Below, piece by piece: positions 1-22,142 of a DNA stretch of 64,000 bases. The stretch comes from Apostichopus japonicus (Eukaryota > Echinodermata > Holothuroidea > Aspidochirotida > Stichopodidae): NCBI RefSeq assembly GCF_037975245.1, contig NC_092580.1, positions 22,680,501 through 22,744,500 on the forward strand, given 5' to 3'. Made by a program: the position numbers and the translations under genes. Below the pieces are notes generated by a model. The model had not been told where the DNA came from, did not search any database, and worked only from the letters and a program-made list of their open reading frames with translations. Every line of letters starts with the position of its first letter. Positions within the stretch are counted from its first letter, which is position 1.

Positions 1-10464
<10,464 letters not shown>

Positions 10465-10599
10465 TATGATCAGGAAATTTGATGGTTCTTTCGTGCCAAG
10501 TGACAGTGTTTTATCAGTTATCTGCTTCGGCTGATACTTGCTAGGTTTTGCTGAACGGCTTTGTCTAACTTCAATAGTAACGGGACTAGTTCGACGCAA

Positions 10600-10720
10600 G
10601 TACCGTTAAAAACAATTTCTCCCGCCGTCCATCATAACACGTGAATGTTACCGCGCGAATTGTTAAAGCAACTGATTTGCATACTGAAATCGCGTTTCCT
10701 ACATCTGATTGGTCAATATG
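10600..10720 (-). promoter_or_regulatory. Putative MCM5 promoter with E2F-like and CCAAT elements
   Basis: Upstream of the MCM5 start lie TTTCTCCCGCC (near 10617-10627, E2F-like), a CG-containing segment CCGCGCGAA, and ATTGG near 10708 (an inverted CCAAT box). E2F and NF-Y sites are usual in promoters of S-phase genes. The transcription start is not visible. Confidence 0.45.
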
Positions 10721-11986
10721 ATATGAATATGTATCAAAGCGTCATAATTTAAATTTGGCTAGCGCCCTCACTTTCAGGTAGCATTTGAGGTGACAAATGC
10801 ACAGTAACACGTCATTCGTGAACTTGGGCGTCTAAAAATGACTTGAAAGGTCAACAGTTTTGGCCAAAAGTATGCTAGAAAGTAAAATAATGGTCACCCA
10901 TGCTCAATCTACAACATTTATTTTACTACTGCCCTCTATAGGCATTCTCCTTCACCCAGACTTGCAATTCTCAAGTTGTAAAATACTTTAGTCTAGAAAT
11001 AATTGAGAGGGTCAGTACCACCAGGAAGGTGGTTATGAAGACTTTTTAGCAAACTGTTTGCATGCTAAATATTTGAGGCCAATACCTGTAACCATCTGAA
11101 TCTCCAAACGTAAGTGGGTATCAAAATTGCTTAATTGGTAAATTAGAAAGATTATGATATTGATATAATCAAGCTTGTTGGGTAGATCATGACGATGTGA
11201 TTCCAAAGCCAGATGGCTACAATGTGTTTCATGTTTCCTTGTTTTATAGAAAATTATGTAATGTTTATGGGAGAATATTTTTGTGTTCGGGATGATAGTC
11301 AATAGTGATGAAATTAATACCCGTTTCGCTTAGCTTACAAACATTGGAATGTTTTAGCACTACTACACCTCCACTGACCCGGTTCATTGTCGACACCCAC
11401 TTTCTCTTTCTTTCAAAACTACCTTTCTACATCTACAGCTCTGTTGTAAATGTAAGAAAAGCAATTAGCTCACAACTAAAGTTATGGTGTAACTACTGAA
11501 AAGGAAACTGAGGGATTTTTTCTCGACATTTTCTGTTATTTTTGAAATTTAATTTACTCAATCAAGCTATTAATCTGATCTGCATTGTCCCAAAATAATT
11601 TAGAAAAACTACGTTATCAAGTTAATGAAATCAATGCATCTTGTTTTAATACCTCAACTCATGGAGTATTTCCAGCATTACACATAATAACATATAAACC
11701 AATGGCATTTTTTATAATGCCCTCCATAGGCTATTTTAGACAGATACTTATTCTTGTAGTTATTTGTCTTATGGTTTGTTATGTCTTTTGTCTCCCTCGT
11801 GAGCTACTAATACTGGGAGATGGAAGTCCTGATTTTAAATGCCCGCCAATTTTGTGCCTATCCTCAAAGGTACCCCTTCTTCTGCAGTTGCACCCTGCTT
11901 CATAAAAGCTCACTAAGAGTTGAACTGTCATGATTATAACCTCTATTTGTTGTGTAACAAATCCATCCGCCCTCTTGCTATTATTC
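10721..11986. other. Intergenic, no gene recognised
   Basis: AT-rich sequence. Short open frames exist but show no recognisable domain and no splice structure. Confidence 0.6.
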
Positions 11987-13882
11987 CAGGGGCGTATCCA
12001 GGATTTTCTAACCCGGGGGGCGCGAATTACTATCTAAGCGGAGCGCCACCATCGGTTGGCGCGCAGCGTACAAGAAAAATTCTGGTTTTTACACCCCCCA
12101 GATCACCGGAAATGACACTTCTCGGGCTTGAAAATGACCAACCAGATGTACACTTTTGCCTGAGAACCAAGTATTTCCCAATAGTTTTTTTTTCCATTCA
12201 TAAACATTTTTGAAGATTTTCTTCAGTAACAAATCATGTTCGACCTCATCGCATGTCCTGTGCAGAGCATTGCTTTTGTAGGTGATTCTACGTCGCGGCC
12301 CACAATACCCGACAGCCCCACTTTTCAAGGTTTTCAGCCCATTATTTGTTCAGAATTTGAAAATTCACTTCAAAACATACCCACAATGTTGCTAAAAGGT
12401 CATCTATGGACAACCAATATAGAAAAACTTCCTTCAACCCCTAACAGACCGGTCAAAACTACACGAGTAGAGGGAAGTATGACGAAGAATGTTGGTAAGG
12501 AAATTTTCGAAAATTCAGACACAGTTAATTTATTGGTGTACAAATATTAAACCCTCTTATAACGGCTATTATAAAACTTGGTTGAAGGAAATGAAATAAT
12601 ACCAGATATTCCCGAAATCGAACACTACACACATAGGCGTATAGGAGGCGGGGGGGGGGGGGTTCCTACTGAAAGAAAAATAAATTGCAATGATGTATAG
12701 CTAAAGGAAATGAAAAAATATCTCCTTGATAATTAAAATAAAGTTCTAAGCTTGGTCGACTAATTCGCCATGACTAATGTAAAAGAGAATTTGACATAAT
12801 TGGACCTCCATGCTTTTTCTCCATCTATACATAAGACATTTCGTTGTTTACATTAGCATCCCGCGGTATACTGCGCAATTTCCACGGACCGTACGATACA
12901 ACGATGGTATGCGATGTAATAACCGATGCTTGCTTATATGATATTGACGTTAAGTTGTTGAACGCGCGCGGAGCTTGCGAAAAAATTAGGTTATATTTAT
13001 CGGGCAAGTCGTTACAGCCCCCCAAGTCAAATTGGGTTCCTATGACTACACACATCGACAGTTTTGAGGCTGTTCATCCTGGAACCGCAATTTTTATGCT
13101 CACTGATATGATGTGCTATCTGCTGTTTGCTTTACAAATTCGAACAGGTGCGCAGCGAATAATTTGCCAAGAGAGGGGCGAAGCCTGTAGGCAAACTATC
13201 TAAGCGTAGCGCCACCACGGGTTGGCGCGAAGCGTACAAGAAAATTTTGGCCGAAAATGCCTCCCAGATCGGTGGAAACGACACTTCCCATGCCTTGTAA
13301 GTTGCATCTAAGCATTTTCTATTTTGAAATTACTAGCGATATCATAAAACAAAAAAATATGCTCGGGGGGGGGGCGGTCGCCCCCTTCCCGAAATGCGTC
13401 ATGTTCCCCGACGACTCGGTCGAGTTCGAGACCAGTCACAGTTGGTTTCATAGCACAATTGTTTAAGGCGTCCATACACACACACGCGTTATGATAGACC
13501 ATATATAGTATTTATATAGATACATTAGTGAGAGAGGAAAAATGGAAACGTCAAAAGTGGAGTTGTCGGTGTAAGAGGTAGGGTAAGGCGCACGCCCCTT
13601 CCGAAGTCCTCGATCCGTCACTGGCTACCCGGCCATGTGTATATAATAGAGATCAGCGCTGTAATGATGTCACTGTTCCTCTTTCCCTTCCCGGTGTCTT
13701 GGCAGTTTCCTTTTACTCCCTCCTTTTCTCCGTTTTCTCTCTTTCTTCTTTTTCTTTTCCCTTCCTTCCTCTCCTCCTCCTCTTTTCCCCCTCTCTTTTC
13801 CCCTTTTCTTCTCTTTTTTTCTCTCCTCTTTTTCTTACCCGGGGGGCGCGCGCCCCCAACGCCCCCCCTGGATACGCGCCTG
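11987..13882 (+). mobile_element. Family A non-autonomous DNA transposon, copy 1
   Basis: Begins CAGGGGCGTATCCAGG and ends CCTGGATACGCGCCTG (inverted repeats). It is flanked by a perfect 5-bp duplication TATTC at 11982-11986 and 13883-13887. It is 1.9 kb with no long reading frame. It carries the shared core near 12030, a nested element at 12632-13044, a second core near 13190 and a ~140-bp pyrimidine tract before the right end. The CANNG terminus fits hAT, but 5 bp is short for hAT, so the superfamily is uncertain. Confidence 0.88.
12632..13044 (+). mobile_element. Nested insertion inside family A copy 1
   Basis: Starts CATAGGCGTATAGG and ends CCTATG, flanked by identical 8-bp ACTACACA at 12624-12631 and 13045-13052. 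The inverted repeat is only about 6 bp, so the call rests mainly on the duplication. A related stretch is in family A copy 2, so the insertion probably predates their spread. Confidence 0.55.
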
Positions 13883-14095
13883 TATTCTATGATCGAGTTT
13901 CCTTCATTGAATCTGCTTGTTAATTGCTTCACACAATCTGAATTCCATTCTTCATTCACTCCCCCTCCCCCGTCCCCCTCCCCCTCCCATCACCCTTCTG
14001 TTAGGCAAACGTCCATGTGCGTGTACGGACGTGCTGACTGAAATCACTAGCTACATGCGTCCCCATTCCCACCCTCTGTTAGGGGACCATCCATG

Positions 14096-14841
14096 CAGGG
14101 GCGTAGCGAGCGGGGGGGTGTGGGGGGGTGTCACAATAATTTGGTCGCTGTCGGCAAATTTTGGGTCTGTCGGCAAAAGGAGAAAAGGTGAAGAGAGCAG
14201 AAGGGGAAGAAAGAAGGAAAGCTGAATAGAGAAAAGGAGAACGGGAGCTTCTTCCGTGCCAAATTTGACTTAAAATATGCACCAGATTGCATCTAAGGAC
14301 GTGTCAAAACTAAAAAATTTCCATCTTGGGGGTCTACCCCTCCCCCATTACAGTCACCACTTCCAGATCCGTCGGCAAATCAAATTTGACTTAAAATATA
14401 CACCAGATTGCATCTAAGGACGTTTCAAAACTAAAAATTTTCCAAAGGGGAGGGGGACACCCCCTCCCCTTAGACCCCTCCCCCATTTCAGTCACCACTT
14501 CCAGATCCGCCGGCAAATCAAATTTGACTTAAAATATACACCAGATTGCATCTAAGGACGTTTCAAAACTAAAAATTTTCCAAAGGGGAGGGGGACACCC
14601 CCTCCCCTTAGACCCCTCCCCCATTTCAGTCACCACTTCCAGATCCGCCGGCAAATCAAAATTGACTTAAAATATACACCAGATTGCATCTAAGGACGTT
14701 TCAAAACTAAAAATTTTCCAAAGGGGAGGGGACACCCCCTCCCCTTAGACCCCTCCCCCATTTCAGTCACCACTTCCAGATCCGTCGGCAAATCAAATTC
14801 TCCACACCCCCCCCAACAAAAACCCCTTCGCTACGCCCCTG
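14096..14841 (+). mobile_element. hAT-like MITE, type H, with internal tandem repeats
   Basis: Starts CAGGGGCGTAGCGAGCGG and ends CCCCTTCGCTACGCCCCTG, flanked by a perfect 8-bp duplication CATCCATG (14088-14095, 14842-14849). About four copies of a ~138-bp unit (key phrase TTCCAGATCCG at 14361, 14499, 14637, 14774) fill most of the element. No coding capacity. Confidence 0.92.
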
Positions 14842-14849
14842 CATCCATG

Positions 14850-15959
14850 TTTAAATGCTGATAGCAATCACTAGCTAGCTATACGTCTCTTTCACATCAA
14901 CCGGTCACCTGACGCTCACATTTGCTTGCCACATCTGGAAATTGATTGCATCACACTAGAATAATAACTTTCTGGGGTTTTTTTTAACAGTCCCGAGGAA
15001 ATGGTTTAGGGGATGTTGATCTTTAGTGATTTGAACTTCCCAGTATTTTAACTTCACTCTTAGTATCGAGAATATTCTTTTAAAGTACGTTGGCACTGAT
15101 CCTCCTGTGTGTTTGCCTGACCATTTGGTATATTCTTGTTCAGCCATATGGATGTTGAATCCTTCTGGTGCCTTATTGCAGCTTTCACCTTCTCGTTCCT
15201 CGGGCCCATCCAGAAAACCGCCTACAATGCCTCTTCTACTGGCCAAGCTGTGAAGCCACCTCCCATTTCTTGTGCTTTATGGATGGCAATTTCTAGAAGG
15301 CTCCAAATTTTCTCATTTAGTTCCTGTTTTAGCATTGTAAGTTTGCTACGGTAGGCATGTACCCTACTCAATGGTACCTTAACACCCCTTTAGTGTCCTG
15401 GTAATGTTTCTGGTGGACTCCTCATTTTAACATGAGATGCATGATAATTGCTGGACTGTCTCACCCGAGCAAATTCCTAACAGTCAAAGTGAGCAGCGCA
15501 GCCGATGTGTAGCCCCAGCCGTTTCTTAGGCAGTTGACCTCAGAAGCTGCTGTGTAGAACCTACCTCTCGCTTTGAGATCTTTTCCCCAGAGAATAGAGA
15601 GATATAGATGGCGGATTGAATGGCAATGGTGTCATATGAGTTTCTCCAATTTATTTCCATTTCCTGCGTCTTCAATGTACCCCTGTTCCTTGAATTGCTT
15701 ATTAGCATATTAACTTTGTCGGGGAACTCAAAAGGAAACTTGGAAATCTGCAGGATATGCGCAACTTCTTCCTTGAATTCCACATAATGCAAGCAAAATG
15801 TTTATCTGTTCTTTCTTTGCTTCCATCAACCATAATTGTTGCCAAGTTGGCATTTTAACTTCATCTGCAATTTCAGCATGAGTTATTTCCACTGTATAGT
15901 ATTCAGTATCTCAGTTTGTATCCAGTTTTGCTTGATAACAGTGCAATACATTTCACATG
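14850..15959. other. Intergenic, decayed coding-like sequence, not identified
   Basis: On the minus strand, fragments at 15792-15526 and 15246-14956 have protein-like composition, interrupted by stops and frame changes. They lie downstream, in the same orientation, of the FSDGA-type fragment at 15975-16240 and may be remains of the same element. No family could be named. Confidence 0.4.
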
Positions 15960-15974
15960 CCTGCCCCCCCCCCC

Positions 15975-16240
15975 TCCCCATCACTCTACTCTGCCATCAT
16001 CTGTACCCTTCCCATGGCTGGTGGCAAAGATGTTCCGTTTCACCTTCATTTTATAATCTTCTTTGAAATGTATGTATCACATATTCCACTGCTGGAACCA
16101 TTGTTTAAAACTGGCTGGCACTTGGCAGCACCATCAGAAAAGAAAGATATTGTGGTCAGTTGAGGACATGTTTCTTGGAAGTCTTTGATGATGTAATCGG
16201 TGAATGTAGTCAAGTGTGTAATTTCTCTGAACCAATTCAT
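15975..16240 (-). pseudogene. Frameshifted fragment of an FSDGA...ATSHGKG-type element protein
   Basis: The minus strand reads ISFFSDGA in one frame. After a shift it reads SFKQWFQQWNM, a stop, and then NIFATSHGKGTDDG. The spaced motifs FSDGA(S)QFK and F(F)ATSHGKG..DG are familiar from uncharacterised multi-copy proteins of marine invertebrates that behave like transposon products. At least one frameshift and one stop make this copy dead. The family assignment is from memory of the motif pair, not a search. Confidence 0.5.
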
Positions 16241-19200
16241 TGCAGACTTTTTTCGTCTTTTTTCCCCATCCCTTTTATTGACTCATTTGACATTTATACA
16301 AACAGACACGATAATTTTGTGAGATCTTTAGTATTACAATACAACGCAATCATTGCCTTTATTATTTTCTTATCTTTAGTTTTAATAGTACATAACAATA
16401 TCAATACCAACAGTGCAACCTCAGAGACAAAACGTACAATAATACTATTCAAATATCACGATCGCGACTTCCACCATGTTGAGAAGCAAAAATATTACGA
16501 AGAAGAAATACTAAACAGGAAACCGCAATGAGACCCTATAAAAAGAGCGCTAAATGCAAATGAAATCCTTCGTACTAAAAGCAGTTAAAATTTCTTGAAG
16601 AGAGATCGGAGGATTAGGCTTATTCTTACAATGGCAGACTGTGGCAGACTATAGCTTAGGGCTTTAACATCTCCATTGGCAAAATATTCACAACCAGTCA
16701 ATCTTGTCAATTTTTAATGATTCTAACCACCAATTTGAATCTCATTCTGTCGGATGATGTCATATAGTTTCTTCTGCTTCTGCTTCTGTTACGTACTCGT
16801 GAAAAACCCCTCTCGGGTATCACAACGAGGATGTTGGTGCGCAGCGCAGCAGTGCATGCTTATAATAATGCGTGGGCAATCTTGTCTTAAACACCTCAAG
16901 ACTAGGGCCCTCTTTAACGGCCAAGGATTGTGTAAGATTCTCAAAGTCAACTTGAAATCTAACCCTAGCCTTGTTGACTATCAGTTTTGTGTTAAATGAT
17001 ATGCTTCAAAATGAGTATTTTGCTTTCTCTTTGTTAATTTTTAAACAGGAAGTACTGGGAATTGTTGTTTGAGATCTTTGATAGAATCTTGTAGAGTGTC
17101 ACGTAAAATCTACTTGTGCTTTAACTGCACTGGTTTCCCTATAGGCCTATGAATGATGGAAGCATATGATGAAATCGTATCAGTACATATATGAACATTG
17201 CAAAATATATAACCATCATGGTTTCCCACAAGCTATGAACCATGGCCCGTGTATGACAAGCATTCTATGTCATCTAACTCATGTCACTTCAGTCAACAAA
17301 TTATTACCACACCTGTCTAGAGGGGAGGGAAGGGGCGGTTGGTAGAGTCTGCAACCTCTGGGCTTATATATCGTCAAGTAGGGAACCTGGGAATAATAGA
17401 GGTCTATCGAAATATGAGAAAAAGAGGGATTTATTCTCATTGTTTTAATATCCAGGACATTAATAAAAATGAGTTAATATTGCCCTGGGATGCTACCAGG
17501 ATTTTGACATCCCTGGACATCCAGATGAAATGAATAGGCCTACTAGCTGATACCATATATCCAGTTACTCTCTTTGGTTTATTCGTAACCAAACAGTCTC
17601 GTCAATAAAAAATATGAATCGATTCCTTCAGCCCAACGATGCAATTTATGATGGGAAAAGGAAAATATGTGGACTGTGTTTATGATATAGATGTTGACAG
17701 CAGCATGTCTCAGACAACAGTGCACAACATTTCTAGCACGGTACAGCTGGAGAAGCTAGTGCAGTCACCTCACCGTACGTACAGTAGAGACAGCAACAAG
17801 CTTACTGTTACCAGCCAACAGTTAACGATCAATTTGAGTGATGAACACATCTACGTTGGACTGATTCTCTTAAAAATTGTAGTAGAAACTTGCTATAAAC
17901 CTTGTGACATTGAAGATAAACATAGAACTTTCAAAATAAAAATTTGAATTGTTACTATAGACACTGATCCATGGGGGAGTTTCTACGCCTGGTACCGATG
18001 CAATGAGTCATTTCCTGTTTTCTCTCCAAGTAGGAGAGAGCCCAACGAGGTGTCATTTGTGAAAAATTCCTCATTATTTTTTTCTATTAATATATTGTTT
18101 GAAATTTATACTAGACTAAACAGAAACTGAAAGCAGGATTTGTATTTTCGGCTGTCATTAGGGTGAGAGCAAGTTATGTCATCTTTGAGAGTCCACTTTT
18201 CAGTGATTTTAATGCAATTTTTTACACCTCATCTTTGAGTCACTGTTTCACTCCGTGCTTGCTTGCAGAAGGTGATGGTAGACTTAACCAACAGAGGGCA
18301 GTCTACCTTGTTCTTTGACGTCAGAAGTAACTTGATTCATTCTTGGTTTATGGTCAGTAATCGTACCCTTTTTCTAAACATCAACAAGGAAGCTGCCTGA
18401 AAGGTTGTTATATAGGCCTACTTAGCATGCTATCTGTCTTTGGTTTAATATTTCATTGTTCCTTATAGCATTTCCTGTAAAATTAGTGATTCCTGCACAC
18501 TTTATGCCTCATCAGTATCATATTTTGTTCAATATCATAACAAACTTATGTTGTCTTTGTTACTATGGTCGGTCTTCCAAAAATCCTTCCCCAAATGGAA
18601 TCAATCAAGTGAACAAAATAAGCATAAATTAAACGGCGGGTTAGTCAAATCAAGTGGTAACACAAATACTGCAATCATTCAATCATCATATTTCAATGAC
18701 TTCAGAGAATTTATGCTGCGGTTATTAAACAGACACACAGCTATCGGTTTCTCGGTACATGCAGAAGTATATTAAGAGTGTTTGGTTGAACTTTGTACAG
18801 GTAAGATATTATTTCCACTACTACTAGTGCTTCACATCATGTAGTTACTATTATTTGGAAGATATCACCTTTCTTGCAATATAACTAAACAAAAAGTCTG
18901 AGACAAAAGATTGTACTAGTTTTCCTACCAGTGAAGCTATGTGTTGATAGCATGTGTTCTGCCCATTGTTGAAATTCAAGAAGTCAGAGAAAATTTGTGT
19001 ATTTGCCTACGAGACTTAACATTAAGAAAATAAAAGCGAATGTCGATTTCTTCTTGAATATTTTGTGAGAGGATATATATACCAGGGAACGGACACAGCA
19101 GGTAGGATTGTCAATCTTTGCTGTTGTTGTTTCTTCCTTCCTTCCTTTCGTTCGTTCGTTCATTCAATTTTGTTTTGAAATTGTTGTTTCTTTTGGGCAC

Positions 19201-19950
19201 CGCACCTTGCTCATTTAATAAATAATATTTGTGCGCATGAGTCATGTGAGAATGGAATATATATATGAGCTGATTAGAATAGATTATTATATTTATGTTT
19301 AATTTTTTTTTACAATTTTATATTACAATATAAAATTAAATCCATTTGTAGTGGTGTGAAGTGCCTTCTGTAATAGATCAGTATTCTGTTAGCAAAGTAA
19401 TATGGTTTCGGTATTTTATGTTCTTTGAAGAAAGGATAACAAAATTATATGAGACCAAATATCTGGACAAAAATTCAAGAAGTCTGTTTCTTTATTATTA
19501 GCTTTACTACCACACCTGCTCCTGTTCTCCATCAATATTCTCGTTTTTTTATATATTGATTTTTTTTTTAACTGCGCCAGACTGAAAACTTTCAAATGTC
19601 AGATTTAGCCGTTATTTATATGTACATGATAGTGTTACCATCAGAGGACCAGAGGGAGTAGGGAGTGGGGGTTATAGAAGGTAGGGTGAAGAGCCGCAAA
19701 CTGCCAACTTGCAGGACTGCCCTGTAATGAGATAAATAGGTCATTCAACACAGCTTCTTGCATGAGAGTTCAGATTATATACGTAATATTATGATATATT
19801 TGAAAATATAAAAGTATGCATGGAAAAGGACTGTTGCTTTGTCAAATTTAGGAAGCTGTTCATCAAGATAAGAAACCCTTCTCATGCACCCAAGCAACCT
19901 TAAAGGAAACTCAATAGGGTCTGAAATAAGCTACATGTAAGGGTTCCTGA
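16241..19950. other. Intergenic, no gene recognised
   Basis: AT-rich with microsatellites (for example CTTC/CGTT runs near 19132-19165). Open frames such as 17639-17947 show no recognisable domain and no flanking splice sites that extend them. Confidence 0.6.
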
Positions 19951-19958
19951 TCCTTAGG

Positions 19959-20329
19959 CAGTGGCGTAGGAAGGTGCTGTTGAGTGGGGGGGGGGGCTGA
20001 AAACTGATGGCCGGCCTGGGGGAGGGGTCTAAGGGGAGGGGTGTCCCCCTCCCCTTTGGATTTTTTTTGCATTTCCAGGTGGCCTCAGATGCAATTTGGT
20101 GCAATATAGCACACTTCAACACCCACTCCATTTTGTAAATAATTTTGCATTTTCACCTGGCCTTAGATGCAATTTGGTGCTCCAAATGAGATTTTTTCTG
20201 ATTTGGAAATGAAAAAGGGGTTTTCTGACTTGCTGAGCGGGGGGGGGGGGGCGGAATGATACTTCCGCCCCCCCCCATATTTTTCACTGGGGGGCTGGCG
20301 CCCCCAGCCCCCCGGTTCCTACGCCCTTG
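19959..20329 (+). mobile_element. hAT-like MITE, type E, copy 1
   Basis: Starts CAGTGGCGTAGGAAGG and ends GGTTCCTACGCCCTTG, flanked by a perfect 8-bp duplication TCCTTAGG (19951-19958, 20330-20337). G-runs and C-runs near the two ends can pair. 371 bp, non-coding. Confidence 0.93.
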
Positions 20330-20364
20330 TCCTTAGGTCTCTAAACTAAACTAATGTTTAAAAG

Positions 20365-20415
20365 TAAGAGGGCCTGACGTTTCGATCCTAGCAGGATCTT
20401 CTTCAGAGGCTGAAA
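20365..20415 (-). mobile_element. Penelope-like element tail with hammerhead-like core
   Basis: The minus strand reads CTGAAGA (20406-20400), then GATCC-TGCTA-GGATC (a stem-loop), then GAAAC and GTC. This is the order CUGANGA, stem II, GAAA, NUH of a hammerhead ribozyme. Penelope-like retroelements are known to carry such motifs. Stem III is essentially absent here, so activity is doubtful. The remainder of the element is not recognisable. Confidence 0.45.
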
Positions 20416-21233
20416 CCAACTAACTTAACTAAAGGAAACATAAACCCAACCATGATCACATTCACTGGTCTATGTGAAGGAGATAAATCTTGTAAACAAC
20501 TTGCCCGGCTAACAGCTATAAGAAAAGTCTTAATCCATTTCGGAGATGATGGCATTTGGTTTCAGCATACAGGTTGTCAACACCTATCATTCTACCTTCA
20601 AGATATGAAAATACAAACAAAGAGCCAGTTAATGGTTTCATATAATCTTGGTGGCACTTTGACATCACAGATTTACCAAAATAATGACAGCTCTCAAACA
20701 CAACTTGTAAACTAAAATATCTTGCAAAACGGAACAATTTTTTTGCTCATTGCTGACTGGGAGTGTTGTTGTTCTTAACGGATCTCTGTCATTGAAGCCA
20801 AAGACGATGACTGGGTTTGTGTCTCTTTTAAACACGATCGACTTATGGATGACTAAAATGTCTTTATAAAACTATCTGTTTTACCTCCATGGTATAACCA
20901 ACATCACCGCGCCAAATACCCTACTTTTGGTTTGCACCCTTCAGTTAACGTGAAGTGTTGAGTGATGTTCCAGAATCTCAGCTGATTTGAAGTTGTGTTA
21001 ATCATGCCTTTATGGATTCTTAATTTCCCCCTTTAATTCTGCTCCATCTTTGATTTGTATTATGAATCATAATTTTACTACAAATACTGAAGAAAACACA
21101 TACTTCTATAATACTTAATAAATGAACTTGTATACGCGGATAGCCAAAAAAGAAAGGAACAAAGAAGAAGAAGAATCAGCAGTAACAGCTCAAAACCTTA
21201 TCATGATATCATAGTGCATAGATATTATATTAA
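20416..21233. other. Intergenic, no gene recognised
   Basis: An 87-codon frame at 20452-20715 has no recognisable domain. It may be part of the decayed retroelement next to it. Confidence 0.5.
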
Positions 21234-21396
21234 CAAGGGCGGCGGAACCGGGGGGCACAGGGGCACGTGCCCCCACTTTTCCTCAGGTTAAATGTGCCCT
21301 TTTTCTACATAAAAGTTGTACTATTGATCACCTTATTAGGTCAGCGATATTTCAGTAAGAGATCTAATCCTAATTTAGAACTGTTAATGAATTTCT

Positions 21397-21678
21397 GTGG
21401 GTCAAACTCAAAGCTATATCGAATGGAAAAAATTGTTAGTATCTCTCCTGTCTGACCACAATGACATTCGCCTGGCTATTCCAAATGTTCTCTGCCTAAT
21501 ACACATATACCTACTGGAACCAATGAGCGCAGCCTCCGGAGAGAAATTCTTCTCCGTACAACGCCGGATAAAGACATACTTGCGGAGCACAATTGGTGAA
21601 AAATGGTATAATAATATGCTAATGCTTCATATCCATGAAGCAAGAACGGACGGATTAGTTATACGGGACATCGCTTAA
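21397..21678 (+). pseudogene. hAT transposase C-terminal dimerisation fragment (ZMYM1-like)
   Basis: The 93-codon frame contains PMSAASGEKFFSVQRRIKTY followed by LRSTIGEKWYNNMLMLHIHE. This is the conserved hATC dimerisation motif of hAT transposases and of domesticated ZMYM1-like proteins, where S-A-E-R-x-F-S, R-R-I-K and L..L..I-H are typical. The RNase H-like catalytic core and the zinc fingers upstream are missing, so it is a truncated remnant. It lies in the same orientation as the surrounding element. Confidence 0.85.
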
Positions 21679-21755
21679 GAGTTTACAAAGCGAAACCCAC
21701 GTCGAATGAAATATTTCGGGAAGTTTTAAATGTTTACTACCACAAGGTTTGTAAC

Positions 21756-22142
21756 CAGTGGCGGAGCGTCCATACAGTCAGGGGCGGATGCCCCCTGATG
21801 GACTCAAATGGACTGCTTGTGCCCTTTTCAGCTTTTTACCACTTTTCACTTATTCGCGATTATTGACTTTTTAATTGCGCTCTCATCTACCTATTGACAC
21901 ATGTCACGTTTTGTTGGTGTAATTTTCTGACAAAATGGCGATGACACCTATTTATTCTTCGTTTATCTGCAAATTAGCAAGGCCCGGAAAGGGTCGTTTC
22001 CGGCGATCTAGGGAGTATCTTGACTCATAAAATTTCTGTACGCTTCGCGCCAACCTGTGGTGGCGCTCCGCTTAGATAGTGTCGAAAGCGCCCCTACAGA
22101 CCATTCTCGATCCCCTGATCAATACCCCTAGCTCCGCAACTG
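21756..22142 (+). mobile_element. hAT-like MITE, type D, nested in the type C element
   Basis: Starts CAGTGGCGGAGCG and ends GCTCCGCAACTG. The flanking octamers TTTGTAAC (21748-21755) and CTTCTAAC (22143-22150) match at six of eight positions, an aged target duplication. It carries the shared core in inverse orientation (near 21985-22080). Confidence 0.8.

Noticed and set aside
10465-10599. 45-codon upstream extension of the MCM5 reading frame
   Set aside because: The family start MSGFDD is strongly conserved. The extension has no similarity and is more likely 5' UTR.
13618-14041. Arginine/lysine-rich and Phe/Ser-rich frames
   Set aside because: They are translations of the pyrimidine tract inside the family A transposon, which recurs in copy 2 (25750-25950).
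17639-17947. 102-codon frame with charged protein-like composition
   Set aside because: No recognisable domain, no splice signals joining it to neighbours, and surrounded by transposon debris. Kept only as intergenic sequence.
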